Below, one piece after another: positions 34,226 to 43,090 of a stretch of 64,000 bases of DNA. Positions within the stretch are counted from its first letter, which is position 1. Each line of letters starts with the position of its first letter. Made by a program: the position numbers and the translations under genes. The notes under the pieces are model-generated. The model did not search any database. It was not told where the DNA came from and saw only the letters and a program-made list of their open reading frames with translations. Source of the DNA: Fimenecus sp900545625 (GTDB taxonomy: Bacteria > Bacillota > Clostridia > Oscillospirales > Acutalibacteraceae); contig OZ007023.1 in NCBI GenBank assembly GCA_963931525.1, positions 248,001-312,000 of the forward strand, in the 5' to 3' direction.

Positions 34226-35959
34226 TTATTTTGCGCCCTCCGCAGGTTCAAAGATCGGCGGCTGCGGCGCACGCACACAGTTCTTCTGGCAGCGGTTGAT
34301 CGCGCACAGAAGCCCCTTCATCGAGGCATAGTTGATGTTGTGGGAGATCCCGATGCCGAACACATCCCTGCCCTCGGGATTTTGGATGTGGATGTAGCTG
34401 ACCGCCTTGGAGTCGCTGCCGCGGGAAATGGCGTGTTCGCTGTAATCCACAAAGCGGTAATCCTGCAAGCCAATCTTATTGAGCGCCTGGCAGAACGCTT
34501 CAATGGGACCGGAACCCGTGCCCTCAATCTCTATGGGCGCGTCGCCGTTGTATTGCAGCGTACCTGTAAAATGCACCTTGGTAAGCGCCTCGTGCTCCTC
34601 TTTTTCCTCGCTGAACTTGTGGCGCAGCAGCTTATACGGCCCGCAGACATTGCGATATTCCTCGATAAAGAGGTCGAAGACCTCCTGCCCTTTCAGTTCC
34701 TTGCCCGTCTTTTCGCACGCCGCCTGCACCACAGCGCCGAATTCGGGGTGCATGGCTTTGGGCATCTTGAAGCCGAACTCGTGCATCACATACGCTGCGC
34801 CGCCCTTGCCGGACTGGCTGTTGATGCGGATGATCGGCTCATATTCGCGCCCGACATCCGCGGGATCGATGGGCAGATACGGCACTTCCCAGCGGTCGGA
34901 GTGTGTTTCCGCCATATACGCCTTGCCCTTGTTGATCGCGTCCTGGTGCGAACCCGAAAACGCCGTGAACACAAGCTCGCCCGCATACGGCTGACGGGGA
35001 CCTACCTGCATTTTTGTGGTGCGCTCATAGACCTCTTTGATGTGGTTGATGTTCGAGAAATCCAGCTTGCAGTCCACGTTCTGCGTGTACATATTCAAAG
35101 CGAGCGTCACCAAATCCACATTGCCCGTGCGTTCGCCGTTGCCGAACAGCGTGCCCTCGATGCGGTCTGCGCCCGCGAGCAGCCCCAGTTCTGCCGCCGC
35201 GACCGCCGTGCCGCGGTCATTGTGCGGGTGCAGGCTGATGATAGCGCTGTCACGGTCTTTCAAATGGCGGCAGAAATACTCGATCTGGTCGGCATAGCCA
35301 TTGGGCGTGCTGCCCTCGACGGTGCTCGGCAGGTTGAGGATAACCGGGTTTTCGGGCGTCGCGCCGAGCTCGTCAAGCACGCGCTGGCAGATTTCGACGG
35401 CGTAGTCCGGCTCCGTGCCCGAAAAGCTTTCGGGCGAATACTCATAGCGGATGTGGATGTCGGAATGCTGCATCAATTCGTCGGAGAGCTTTTTAACCAG
35501 CCGCGCGCCGCTGACGGCGATGTTCGTAATTCCGTCCATGTCCTTCTTGAATACGACCTTGCGCTGCAAAGTTGAGGTGGAGTTATAAAAATGGATAATG
35601 ACGTTCTTCGCGCCTTCCACCGCCTCAAACGTCCTGCGGATCAGGTGTTCACGGCACTGCACAAGCACCTGAATGGTCACATCGTCAGGGATATAATTGC
35701 CTTCGATAAGCGTGCGCAGGATCTCATATTCCGTCTCGGACGCGGACGGGAAGCCGACCTCGATCTCTTTAATGCCGATATCCACGAGTGTCTGGAACAT
35801 CTCGAGCTTTTCTTCGAGATTCATCGGATCGATCAGCGCCTGATTGCCGTCGCGCAGATCGACCGAGCACCAGACCGGCGCTTTTTCGATGGTTTTCGTG
35901 GGCCATGTACGGTCGGGAATGTCTACGGGCACAAACGGGAAATACTTGTTCGTTTTCAT
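34226..35959 (-). CDS. leuA: 2-isopropylmalate synthase (long type)
   Basis: The 577-residue enzyme condenses acetyl-CoA with 2-oxoisovalerate, the first step of leucine synthesis. The TIM barrel shows PVWCSVDLRDGNQALIDPM, the metal HPHNDRGTAVAAAE and GNGERTGNVDLVT. A C-terminal regulatory domain (about 440-577) for leucine feedback is present. Layout fits the LeuA2 type of actinobacteria and fungi, also found in some clostridia. The start is MKTNKYFPF, since the AAAGGAGAA site lies just before it. leuC and leuD are not in this window. Confidence 0.96.
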   Translation of the reverse strand: MKTNKYFPFVPVDIPDRTWPTKTIEKAPVWCSVDLRDGNQALIDPMNLEEKLEMFQTLVDIGIKEIEVGFPSASETEYEILRTLIEGNYIPDDVTIQVLVQCREHLIRRTFEAVEGAKNVIIHFYNSTSTLQRKVVFKKDMDGITNIAVSGARLVKKLSDELMQHSDIHIRYEYSPESFSGTEPDYAVEICQRVLDELGATPENPVILNLPSTVEGSTPNGYADQIEYFCRHLKDRDSAIISLHPHNDRGTAVAAAELGLLAGADRIEGTLFGNGERTGNVDLVTLALNMYTQNVDCKLDFSNINHIKEVYERTTKMQVGPRQPYAGELVFTAFSGSHQDAINKGKAYMAETHSDRWEVPYLPIDPADVGREYEPIIRINSQSGKGGAAYVMHEFGFKMPKAMHPEFGAVVQAACEKTGKELKGQEVFDLFIEEYRNVCGPYKLLRHKFSEEKEEHEALTKVHFTGTLQYNGDAPIEIEGTGSGPIEAFCQALNKIGLQDYRFVDYSEHAISRGSDSKAVSYIHIQNPEGRDVFGIGISHNINYASMKGLLCAINRCQKNCVRAPQPPIFEPAEGAK

Positions 35960-35985
35960 CACTTTTCTCCTTTTGCTTTTTTGCA

Positions 35986-36240
35986 ATAAAAAATCGCCCG
36001 CATTCTGCCGTTCGGCAAAACAGGGGCGAGGAAAATTCCACGCGGTACCACCCTAATTCAGCGGCGAAAACGCCGCCCTCTGACGACCTCCAACAAGGTC
36101 TGACCGAATAACGAGGTCAACCGTCCTAACCTATGCTTTCAGTTAGGCGACTCCGGAACGAGCTATGCGCAAACCTTCCGTACTGCCTCGCACCACACGG
36201 CAGCTCTCTGAACCTTCCGATTTGCCTTATTTCCTTCACA
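35986..36240 (-). ncRNA. T-box leader, leucine (CTC specifier), upstream of leuA
   Basis: The minus strand holds the T-box core AGGGTGGTACCGCG (36054-36041), the AGAGAG element of stem I, and a terminator stem (TCGCCC...GGGCGA) followed by TTTTTT at 35991-35986. In the specifier loop the reading CTC (36162-36160) is followed by a purine and then a helix, which gives a leucine codon. Uncharged leucine tRNA would pair with it and allow read-through into leuA. Confidence 0.93.
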
Positions 36241-36273
36241 GTCTTTGACAGGCGATATTCTATTGGTTTCTTC

Positions 36274-36302
36274 ATTATATGCGCATGCGCCGGATTTGTC
36301 AA
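36274..36302 (-). promoter_or_regulatory. Promoter of the leu T-box operon
   Basis: Perfect TTGACA and TATAAT on the minus strand with a 17-base spacer, about 35 bases ahead of the leader. Confidence 0.9.
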
Positions 36303-36327
36303 GCGGGAATTTTGCGGACAGGGCGGA

Positions 36328-37578
36328 TCATTCCTCCACAAGTTCCCGGTTTTTGTAAGCGAAGTGCTCCCATTTGCAGGGCACGCCCTGCTCTTTCAGC
36401 ACGTCGAGAAGCGCCTGCTCATATACGGTGCTGTCGCTGCCGCAGGCCACGCAAAGCGAGACCCCGTCCCCCAAGCCCACCGCCGAGGTGTTGATGCCGC
36501 CGTACCCCGCGCCGAGGTAAATTTCAAACCGCTCAACCATATCCTTTGCGGGGCCTTCAAGCGTATGTGCGCCGAGGTTCGAGAGCGTGGTGGTGATGGA
36601 ATTGCCCGCTACGTGGCGGTACACCTTGCGGATGGCGTGTTCCCGAACCGCACGCGGCACAAGGCGCACCCCTATATTGTTGGCGGTCAGATATGTCGTT
36701 GCAACGCCTGCGCGCACGCCCTTTTCTGCGGCGGCGGCGCGCACCTGGCTGTGTACGCTTTGCATGGCGCGGGCAAAATCGTTCGCACATTCCGAAGCGT
36801 TTAAGCGCACGTTTATGTAAAAGGCGAAATTGCGCTGGGTCTGCGAGCCGTAAAACGTCCGCAGGTCCAAAGGCACCGAGATCGTTACGGGCAGCCCGCT
36901 TTTTTCCGCGTCCGTCGCGCGCAGGATGGCAAAATACACGGCTGCGCACAAGAAATCGTTGACCGTGCACCCGTGCGGCTTTGTGACGGGCTTGATGTCG
37001 GAACCCAACATGGAAAAGCTCGAAAAACGCACATAAAATCCGCCGTTTTTAGGTACGGGCAGACGCATGCGGTAGGATTCCTTTTCGAGCAGGGACGCCG
37101 CCTTGGCGGGTTTATAATACTGCTTGTACGGATCTTCAAGCATCTCCGCCTTCGGCACGACCGCCGGCGGTGCGGGCACGCCTGCCGCAAAGCAGCAATA
37201 GGCGGTCATCAGTGCTTTTAAAAAGGTGATCGCAGCAACGCCGTCAGCATTGCCGTGGAACACATCCATCGCTATTCGCTTTCCGCGGATATACAGGCGG
37301 AAGCTCGGCTTTTCGGTATCGAACATATCGGGATTTCGGATCGGCGGCTCGCCGTAGGAGACCACATCCAGATCCGTCGCCGCCACATGGACATAGCTCA
37401 TAAAGGTGCGCTCGAGGTGCGAGCACATGATCGGGAACTGCGGCGCAACGTGCCGTACCGCACGGCGCAGGAGCGCCGCGTCAACATCCTTGCGCAGCAC
37501 CGCGCACAGGCGGAACACATAGCCGCCCATGGCCGGGTAGAGGTTGGAAACGGAGTCGATTTTATATTGCTTGGGCAT
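36328..37578 (-). CDS. Condensation/acyltransferase-like protein (CAT fold)
   Basis: The 416-residue protein carries an HxxxDG motif at residues 108-113 (HGNADG), the active site of condensation domains, wax-ester synthases and alcohol acetyltransferases. Other family features are the PVTISVPLDLRTFYGSQ segment and a late SNLGAH. It is a stand-alone domain without carrier or adenylation partners, so it is more likely to acylate an alcohol or amine than to work in a peptide synthetase. It ends 25 bases from the leucine promoter on the same strand. Substrate unknown. Confidence 0.78.
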   Translation of the reverse strand: MPKQYKIDSVSNLYPAMGGYVFRLCAVLRKDVDAALLRRAVRHVAPQFPIMCSHLERTFMSYVHVAATDLDVVSYGEPPIRNPDMFDTEKPSFRLYIRGKRIAMDVFHGNADGVAAITFLKALMTAYCCFAAGVPAPPAVVPKAEMLEDPYKQYYKPAKAASLLEKESYRMRLPVPKNGGFYVRFSSFSMLGSDIKPVTKPHGCTVNDFLCAAVYFAILRATDAEKSGLPVTISVPLDLRTFYGSQTQRNFAFYINVRLNASECANDFARAMQSVHSQVRAAAAEKGVRAGVATTYLTANNIGVRLVPRAVREHAIRKVYRHVAGNSITTTLSNLGAHTLEGPAKDMVERFEIYLGAGYGGINTSAVGLGDGVSLCVACGSDSTVYEQALLDVLKEQGVPCKWEHFAYKNRELVEE

Positions 37579-37703
37579 AAGTCTTCCTCCCGCCTGAAAA
37601 CCGTTTACACCAAGAAAGACGCACCGCGCGGCGTTTTGTCCGCTATGCGCTATCTTGATCTTACCACCGATGCCCCGTTTTTACAACCTTTTGCATGGTA
37701 GAA

Positions 37704-37731
37704 TTGACTTTTTGCGGGAGCGGGGTATACT
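37704..37731 (+). promoter_or_regulatory. Consensus promoter upstream of the EamA gene
   Basis: TTGACT and TATACT separated by 16 bases. Transcription from here would run through the repeat 37737-38011 before the EamA gene. Confidence 0.75.
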
Positions 37732-37736
37732 GGAAT

Positions 37737-38011
37737 AAGCTGCCGGGAATCGAACACAATATGGTTTTCAGCGGATGCTTCCCGCGCAGGCTGCGTTAAA
37801 AAGCTTGAAATACGTCAAGATCCTTACGCTTTTGCGCCTTGCCGCGCAAAAATCCCCTCGCCAAAAACTGCTGTGCACCGTAACCGATGGTGGCAGGGAT
37901 GGGTTTTTCGTTTTGAGCACGCAGGCAGGCTGCCGCCTGCCAAGGGTGAAAAAGGAAAAGACCGCCGTGCCGGCGTGTTTTCGGTATATCGGGTTCGATG
38001 TCCGGCAGCTT
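37737..38011. repeat. MITE-like element with terminal inverted repeats, about 275 bp
   Basis: The ends AAGCTGCCGG... and ...CCGGCAGCTT match at 22 of the first 26 positions when one is inverted, and TA dinucleotides flank the inner ends. No coding frame is found inside. The right 83 bases (37929-38011) recur at 61562-61645 with about 88 percent identity. The element lies in the leader of the EamA gene. Confidence 0.65.
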
Positions 38012-38044
38012 AAAGAAAATCTATTGAAAAGGAGACGACTTTGC

Positions 38045-38935
38045 ATGTGGATCGTTCTTGCGTTTTTGTCGGCACTGTTTGCGGGCGCTACTGCGATCCT
38101 CGCCAAATGCGGCATTCAAAAGGTCAATTCCAACGTAGCGACCGCGCTGCGCACCGGTGTAGTGCTCATCTTTTCCTGGCTCATGGTATTTTTGGTGGGG
38201 TCGCAGAATACTGTGACCGAGATCCCGCCGAAAACGCTTATCTTTTTGGTGCTTTCGGGCCTTTCGACGGGCGCTTCGTGGCTGTTTTATTTTCGTGCTT
38301 TGCAACTCGGCAAGGTGGCAAAAGTCGCTGCTGTCGATAAGTTTTCCACGGTGCTCACCATGCTGCTCGCCATGCTCTTTTTACGGGAACGCCCCGGGAT
38401 CTGGCAGCTCGCCGGCGTTGTGCTGATCGCCGCCGGCACATTTTTCATGTTAGAGCGCCCCGCTCAGGACGCGCAAACTTCGGCCGACGGTGGCACACAG
38501 AAACCCGCAAAGCCGCAGTGGCTGATCTGTGCACTGCTTTCCGCACTGTTTGCAAGCCTTACCGCGATCTTCGGACGGATCGGGATCACAGACGTGGAAT
38601 CCAATCTCGGTACGGCGCTGCGCACCATCGTGGTACTCGTGTTCGCCTGGGGCATCGTTTTCGCGCAGCATCGGCAGCGGGAGATCCGTTTGATCGACCG
38701 AAAGAGCTGGGTCTTTTTGCTGCTTTCGGGTCTTTCGACGGGCGCTTCGTGGCTTTGCTATTACGGCGCACTGCACGACCCGCAGGCGCTCACAAGCGTC
38801 GTCGTGCCCATTGACAAATTGAGCGTCGTTGTGACGGTGATCTTCTCGCGCATATTCTTAAAAGAACGTCTGTCCCGCCGAGCGGCTTTCGGACCTGTTC
38901 TGCTTGTCGCGGGGACGCTTTTACAGCTGCTTTGA
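38045..38935 (+). CDS. EamA-family (DMT) carrier with two internal repeats
   Basis: The 296-residue protein has ten membrane segments as two EamA units (about 1-140 and 158-296). The halves repeat recognisable phrases: VATALRTGVVLIFSW / LGTALRTIVVLVFAW and VLSGLSTGASWLFYFRALQLG / LLSGLSTGASWLCYYGALHD. EamA carriers export metabolites or take up sugars and amino acids. AAAGGAGA lies 8 bases from ATG 38045; an in-frame extension upstream lies within the repeat and is not credible. Substrate unknown. Confidence 0.9.
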   Translation: MWIVLAFLSALFAGATAILAKCGIQKVNSNVATALRTGVVLIFSWLMVFLVGSQNTVTEIPPKTLIFLVLSGLSTGASWLFYFRALQLGKVAKVAAVDKFSTVLTMLLAMLFLRERPGIWQLAGVVLIAAGTFFMLERPAQDAQTSADGGTQKPAKPQWLICALLSALFASLTAIFGRIGITDVESNLGTALRTIVVLVFAWGIVFAQHRQREIRLIDRKSWVFLLLSGLSTGASWLCYYGALHDPQALTSVVVPIDKLSVVVTVIFSRIFLKERLSRRAAFGPVLLVAGTLLQLL

Positions 38936-38939
38936 TACC

Positions 38940-39779
38940 TTACGCGGGGTTTTTCGCCAAGCGCAGGAATACGATCGGTTTTTGGCTTTGCGGTGTTAGA
39001 TGCTTTTTGTCTAATACGATTTTTGCCGCGCAGGCCATGCTTTGCCGATAATACGGCGCGACATAAAGAAGCGGAAAGATCAGCACACACAACAGCACCC
39101 ACGGAAAAAAACGAAGCCGTTCGCGTGCATAGACAAAACAAAGCCCCCGGGCAACACGGCCGCTTTCGCGCAGGGTATCCACTACGCCGCGCGCCGGGTC
39201 AAGCGTCAGCAGCGCCTCACAGAACGCATACTTTTGCACGGCGGCAAAGCCGAAATACAGCCCCGTTATAAGAAAAGCCGCCAGCAGCACGCATACGGCG
39301 TAAAACAGGAACGGCGCAAGTCCCCTTGCGCGAAGCGTCAGCCACAAAGCGCCGGCGCCGATGAAAAAGGGAAGCAGATATCCGGCGAAGTGCAGAACGC
39401 CGAGCAGCCGCCGCAGCCAAAAAAAGTAGACGAGCTTGACCGTATCGCGCAGCGTCAGACGGTCAAAAAAGGCGGCAAACGATTGCGCGTGCTCCGCGTT
39501 GCGGTAAAACCAGCGCGCCGTGCAAAAGGATACCAGCGCAAACAGCGCGGATGACAGCAGCGCGCCCAGGATAAACAGCGCATACAATGCGGCGGTCAGA
39601 TACGGATTTTTCCCAAGCTCTGTAAAACCGGACAGCATGGCAAGCATGCAGACGCTGATCCCGAAACCGGAGAGCAGCACAAGCTTTGCCGCTGCGCCGA
39701 ACAGCCACACCGCCGTCATTCGCCCTCGGTTTTCAAGCATCCGTTTCTGCGCCGCCAAGCGCGCGTGTGCAAGCGTCAT
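38940..39779 (-). CDS. Polytopic membrane protein of unknown function
   Basis: The 279-residue protein has about five membrane segments (near 25-50, 60-90, 110-135, 140-175, 205-235) and a basic C-terminus. It has the look of DUF975-type clostridial membrane proteins, but no diagnostic motif was found. AGGAGG lies 8 bases before ATG 39779, which is chosen over an in-frame GTG 9 bases upstream. It converges with the EamA gene with only 4 bases between stops. Confidence 0.68.
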   Translation of the reverse strand: MTLAHARLAAQKRMLENRGRMTAVWLFGAAAKLVLLSGFGISVCMLAMLSGFTELGKNPYLTAALYALFILGALLSSALFALVSFCTARWFYRNAEHAQSFAAFFDRLTLRDTVKLVYFFWLRRLLGVLHFAGYLLPFFIGAGALWLTLRARGLAPFLFYAVCVLLAAFLITGLYFGFAAVQKYAFCEALLTLDPARGVVDTLRESGRVARGLCFVYARERLRFFPWVLLCVLIFPLLYVAPYYRQSMACAAKIVLDKKHLTPQSQKPIVFLRLAKNPA

Positions 39780-39870
39780 TACAAGCACCTCCTAAAAGGA
39801 TCTTCCTGTTTCAGTATGCCCCCATTTTGTATGGATCTATGCTTTTTCCCACAAAATCCCTTTTTTTTAA

Positions 39871-39905
39871 TTGACAAAGCTATGCATTATTGCATATAAT
39901 GCATA
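39871..39905 (+). promoter_or_regulatory. glmS promoter with a perfect 10-bp inverted repeat over the -10 box
   Basis: TTGACA (39871) and TATAAT (39895) are 18 bases apart. TATGCATTAT (39881-39890) and ATAATGCATA (39896-39905) form a perfect inverted repeat with a 5-base centre covering the spacer and -10 box. This is the geometry of a repressor operator. Confidence 0.8.
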
Positions 39906-39991
39906 TAAAGCGGCCGGGCAAAGTGCATGCCGCCGCTGAATTTATGAGAAAGGAGAACGCCCTTTTAAAATTTTCGGGTGCCATCGAAAAT

Positions 39992-40190
39992 AGCGCCGGG
40001 CCTGTCCAACGGTGCACTGTTGCCGCACAGCGGCATTCGGGCAGGTGACGAGGAAGAAGTCATCGAAATATTCGGCGGATGCTTCTTGCCCCGTATGTGC
40101 GGGGGCAGGGCTGTGCGCAGCAAATGCCGCGCGCTTCCCACGTGTTTTCCAAAACCGGGCAGCAATGCCCGTCACAAAGAAACGCGACGC
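39992..40190 (+). ncRNA. glmS ribozyme
   Basis: The leader contains AGCGCC, where cleavage is expected between A39992 and G39993, then GTGACGAGG (40046-40054) and ATCGAAATATTCGGCGGATGC (read in two parts, 40062-40082), all hallmarks of the glmS ribozyme. Glucosamine-6-phosphate activates self-cleavage and so lowers GlmS. The first hairpin loop is longer than in B. subtilis. The 3' boundary is approximate. Confidence 0.93.
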
Positions 40191-40222
40191 GCAAATCTAT
40201 GATTTGCAAAGGAAAATTCAAT

Positions 40223-42049
40223 ATGTGTGGAATTGTTGGTTATATCGGGGAAAGCAGTGCTTCGCCGATATTGCTTGACGGTCTTAGAAAGCTGGAGTAC
40301 CGCGGGTACGACTCGGCAGGGCTTGCCGTGTTCGGAAACGACGGTGTGCGCGTGATCAAAACGCGCGGACGCATTGCAGATCTCGAAAACAAGCTGCTGC
40401 AAGAAGGCGGCGCGGCGGGCTCGGTCGGCATCGGGCACACGCGCTGGGCGACGCACGGCGCGCCCAATGATGTCAACGCCCACCCGCACACGAGCACGAA
40501 CGGCCGTGTAACGCTGGTGCACAACGGCATCATTGAAAATTACACGGCGATCCAGTCCATGCTGGAAGCGGCGGGCTACCGCTTTGTCTCCGAAACGGAC
40601 ACCGAGGTGCTCGCACAGCTTTTCGACTATTACTACAAAGGGGACGCGCTCGACGCCATGTGCAGCGTCATGCGCACGGTGCGCGGTTCATACGCCGTAG
40701 CGGTGCTCACAAGCGACCGTCCCGACCGCATCCTTGCGGCAAAAAAGGACAGCCCGCTGATCGTCGGGCGCGGGCAGGGAGAAAACTTCCTCGCGTCGGA
40801 CATTCCCGCCATTCTCAAGTACACGCGCGAATGCTACCTGCTTGAGGACGGCGAGATCGCTGTGCTCACAAGGGGCGAGCCCAAGTTTTACAACGCGGCG
40901 GGACAGCGCGTATATAAGGACATTTACCATGTTACATGGGACGCGGAATCGGCGGAAAAGGGCGGCTATGCCCATTTCATGAAAAAGGAGATCGCCGAAC
41001 AGCCCACCGCCGTGCGCGACACGCTTTCGCCGCGCATCGAGGACGGCAGGGTCTCGATCCCCGAACTGCACCTGACCGATGCGGACATTCGACAGATCGG
41101 CAAGATCCATATCGTCGCCTGCGGCAGCGCATGGCATGTGGGCACGGCGGCAAAATATATTTTGGAAGCCGCGGCAGGCATCCCGTGCGAAACGGATCTC
41201 GCCAGTGAGTTCCGCTACCGCAACCCCATCGTGCGCGAGGGCGACCTGTGCATCGTCATCAGTCAGTCCGGCGAGACCGCCGACACGCTGGCGGCGCTGC
41301 GCGAGGCGAAGGCACGCGGGGCGCATGTGCTTTCGATCGTCAACGTTGTGGCAAGCACCATCGCCAGAGAAAGCGATGATGTGATCTATACCCTTGCCGG
41401 CCCCGAGATCGCCGTGGCGACGACCAAGGCGTTTTCCGCGCAGCTTGCCGTCGTATATCTTTTGGCGCTGCGCTTCGCGCGCGCTGTAGGAAGTGCGCTC
41501 GCGCGCCGTGAAGCCGAGCTTTGTGAGCAGCTTTTACACCTGCCCGCGCAAATCGAATCCCTGTTGTCGCTCGACGACGACATGGCGGCGCTCGCGCGGC
41601 AGTTTGCGGCGGCAAAACAGGTATTTTTCATCGGGCGCGGGCTCGATTACGCCATCGCGCTGGAAGGCTCTTTAAAGCTCAAGGAGATCTCCTATCTGCA
41701 ATCCGAGGCCTATGCCGCAGGCGAGCTCAAGCACGGCACGATCTCGCTCATCGAGGAGGGCACGCCGGTAATCGCGGTCGCGACGCAGGACGCCCTGTTT
41801 GAAAAGACACTCGGCAACATCAAAGAAGTCCGTGCGCGCGGCGCGCGGGTGATCGCGCTCGTATCCGAGGACAACACGGAGATCCGTTCGCTTGTGGATT
41901 ATGTGATCCCCGTCCCGCAAACCGACGCGATGCTCAAGCCGTCGCTGGATGTGATCCCCTTACAGCTGTTCGCCTATTATATGGCGCTTGAGCGCGGCTG
42001 CGACGTGGATAAACCCCGCAACCTCGCAAAATCCGTGACGGTGGAATAA
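40223..42049 (+). CDS. glmS: Glutamine-fructose-6-phosphate aminotransferase
   Basis: The 608-residue enzyme makes glucosamine-6-phosphate for peptidoglycan. The mature N-terminus CGIVGYIG supplies the glutaminase Cys2, followed by RKLEYRGYDSAGLAV and GHTRWATHG. The two SIS domains (from about residue 285) contain SQSGETADTLAALREAK and the family C-terminus NLAKSVTVE. Start is fixed by MCGIVG with AAAGGA 9 bases upstream. Expression is controlled by the ribozyme and probably by the inverted repeat at the promoter. Confidence 0.98.
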   Translation: MCGIVGYIGESSASPILLDGLRKLEYRGYDSAGLAVFGNDGVRVIKTRGRIADLENKLLQEGGAAGSVGIGHTRWATHGAPNDVNAHPHTSTNGRVTLVHNGIIENYTAIQSMLEAAGYRFVSETDTEVLAQLFDYYYKGDALDAMCSVMRTVRGSYAVAVLTSDRPDRILAAKKDSPLIVGRGQGENFLASDIPAILKYTRECYLLEDGEIAVLTRGEPKFYNAAGQRVYKDIYHVTWDAESAEKGGYAHFMKKEIAEQPTAVRDTLSPRIEDGRVSIPELHLTDADIRQIGKIHIVACGSAWHVGTAAKYILEAAAGIPCETDLASEFRYRNPIVREGDLCIVISQSGETADTLAALREAKARGAHVLSIVNVVASTIARESDDVIYTLAGPEIAVATTKAFSAQLAVVYLLALRFARAVGSALARREAELCEQLLHLPAQIESLLSLDDDMAALARQFAAAKQVFFIGRGLDYAIALEGSLKLKEISYLQSEAYAAGELKHGTISLIEEGTPVIAVATQDALFEKTLGNIKEVRARGARVIALVSEDNTEIRSLVDYVIPVPQTDAMLKPSLDVIPLQLFAYYMALERGCDVDKPRNLAKSVTVE

Positions 42050-42083
42050 AGCAAAACCATTTGTCGGACGCATTTACGCAAAG

Positions 42084-42117
42084 AAAAATCGCACCCTTTT
42101 GCAGGGTGCGATTTTTT
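42084..42117 (+). terminator. Bidirectional terminator after glmS
   Basis: AAATCGCACCC / GGGTGCGATTT stem with T runs on both strands, between converging glmS and the zinc-ribbon gene. Confidence 0.9.
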
Positions 42118-42139
42118 ACGTTTGGCTTTCCATTTCGGC

Positions 42140-43078
42140 TTATTCCGCCGGACAAATGTCAAAATCGATTTCTGTAATCCGCAGTCCGTCACCGGAACTG
42201 ATTTTGATATTGCTGCCATAAGGACTTTCTTCCCAAAGCATGTAAACAAACGCCGTATTGCCGGTATAAACAAAATCCGGCTCGCCGTATTTTTCCGTCA
42301 ATTCCTCCGCCCGATATGCACCGCCGAGTTGTATATTCTGCGGCAGCACCACGGAAGTCGACGAATTCCATATATCCACAGTCATGCCTGCCACAAGGCA
42401 TTCGCCTGCCGGCGCCGGTGCGTCTCCATTATTATAGAAATGGATGTATACTTCAGAGCCCACGGCGTTATATGCCCGCATGTATTCCGAAATGTTTTTG
42501 ACATTCAGCGGCTGCGAAACATCTGCCGTATCCTCCAGCACATAACCGGTTTTCTGTGTAAACTCTGCATAGGTGCAGGGGAACTGAACTTCCACGCCGT
42601 CAAACACTACCGTCATACTGTTCGATTGAAAGATCGTGTCGGCATAACGGTTCCCATAAGCATGGTGCCAACCGTCCTGCGCGGTGATATAGGGCGTTTC
42701 ATAGCTGCCCGCAGCTTCGTCCTGCAATACAGAGAAGCCATACAAACCCAGCGCGACGAGCAAAACCGTCAGGATCACGGTCAATACAAACCATGTAATA
42801 AACCCGCCGAGCGCACTTTTGCCTGCCGATTTCGCTTGGATCGGTTTTTCGTCTTTTTGGACAAGGTAAAGGATCAGACCGACAAGCGGGATAAAAAAGC
42901 TCAAAATGTTCAGCCCGACAGATTTCTTGTCATTGACTGCCAGTATACCTTGTGAAACTGCCGCTGCTTGCGGCGCGACCGGATCCGACCCCGTCGGCGA
43001 TGGCTTCTCCGGCTCATGGTAACCGCAAGCAGGACACACATTATCCTTCATTTCCGCACCGCAGCGCCTGCAAAACAT
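42140..43078 (-). CDS. Zinc-ribbon membrane protein, paralogue 2
   Basis: The 312-residue protein begins MFCRRCGAEMKDNVCPACG, a four-Cys zinc ribbon. Next come a short linker, two hydrophobic segments (about 55-72 and 88-118; LGGFITWFVLTVILTVLLVALG) and an extracytoplasmic domain of about 190 residues. It follows its paralogue by 12 bases in one operon and the membrane part is nearly the same in both. The outer domains are alike in plan (FPCTYAEFTQKTGY / LPCTYSEFTQKTGF) but diverged. Function unknown; the ribbon may sense metal or bind a partner. Confidence 0.78.
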   Translation of the reverse strand: MFCRRCGAEMKDNVCPACGYHEPEKPSPTGSDPVAPQAAAVSQGILAVNDKKSVGLNILSFFIPLVGLILYLVQKDEKPIQAKSAGKSALGGFITWFVLTVILTVLLVALGLYGFSVLQDEAAGSYETPYITAQDGWHHAYGNRYADTIFQSNSMTVVFDGVEVQFPCTYAEFTQKTGYVLEDTADVSQPLNVKNISEYMRAYNAVGSEVYIHFYNNGDAPAPAGECLVAGMTVDIWNSSTSVVLPQNIQLGGAYRAEELTEKYGEPDFVYTGNTAFVYMLWEESPYGSNIKISSGDGLRITEIDFDICPAE

Positions 43079-43090
43079 CGTTATACCCCT

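Noticed and set aside
33929..35575. A 548-codon open frame on the plus strand
   Set aside because: Antisense to leuA and the methyltransferase gene; composition is that of a shadow frame.
37929..38011. GGGTTCGA in the repeat taken as a tRNA T-loop
   Set aside because: The flanking bases do not form a T-stem, and no acceptor or anticodon arm can be drawn.
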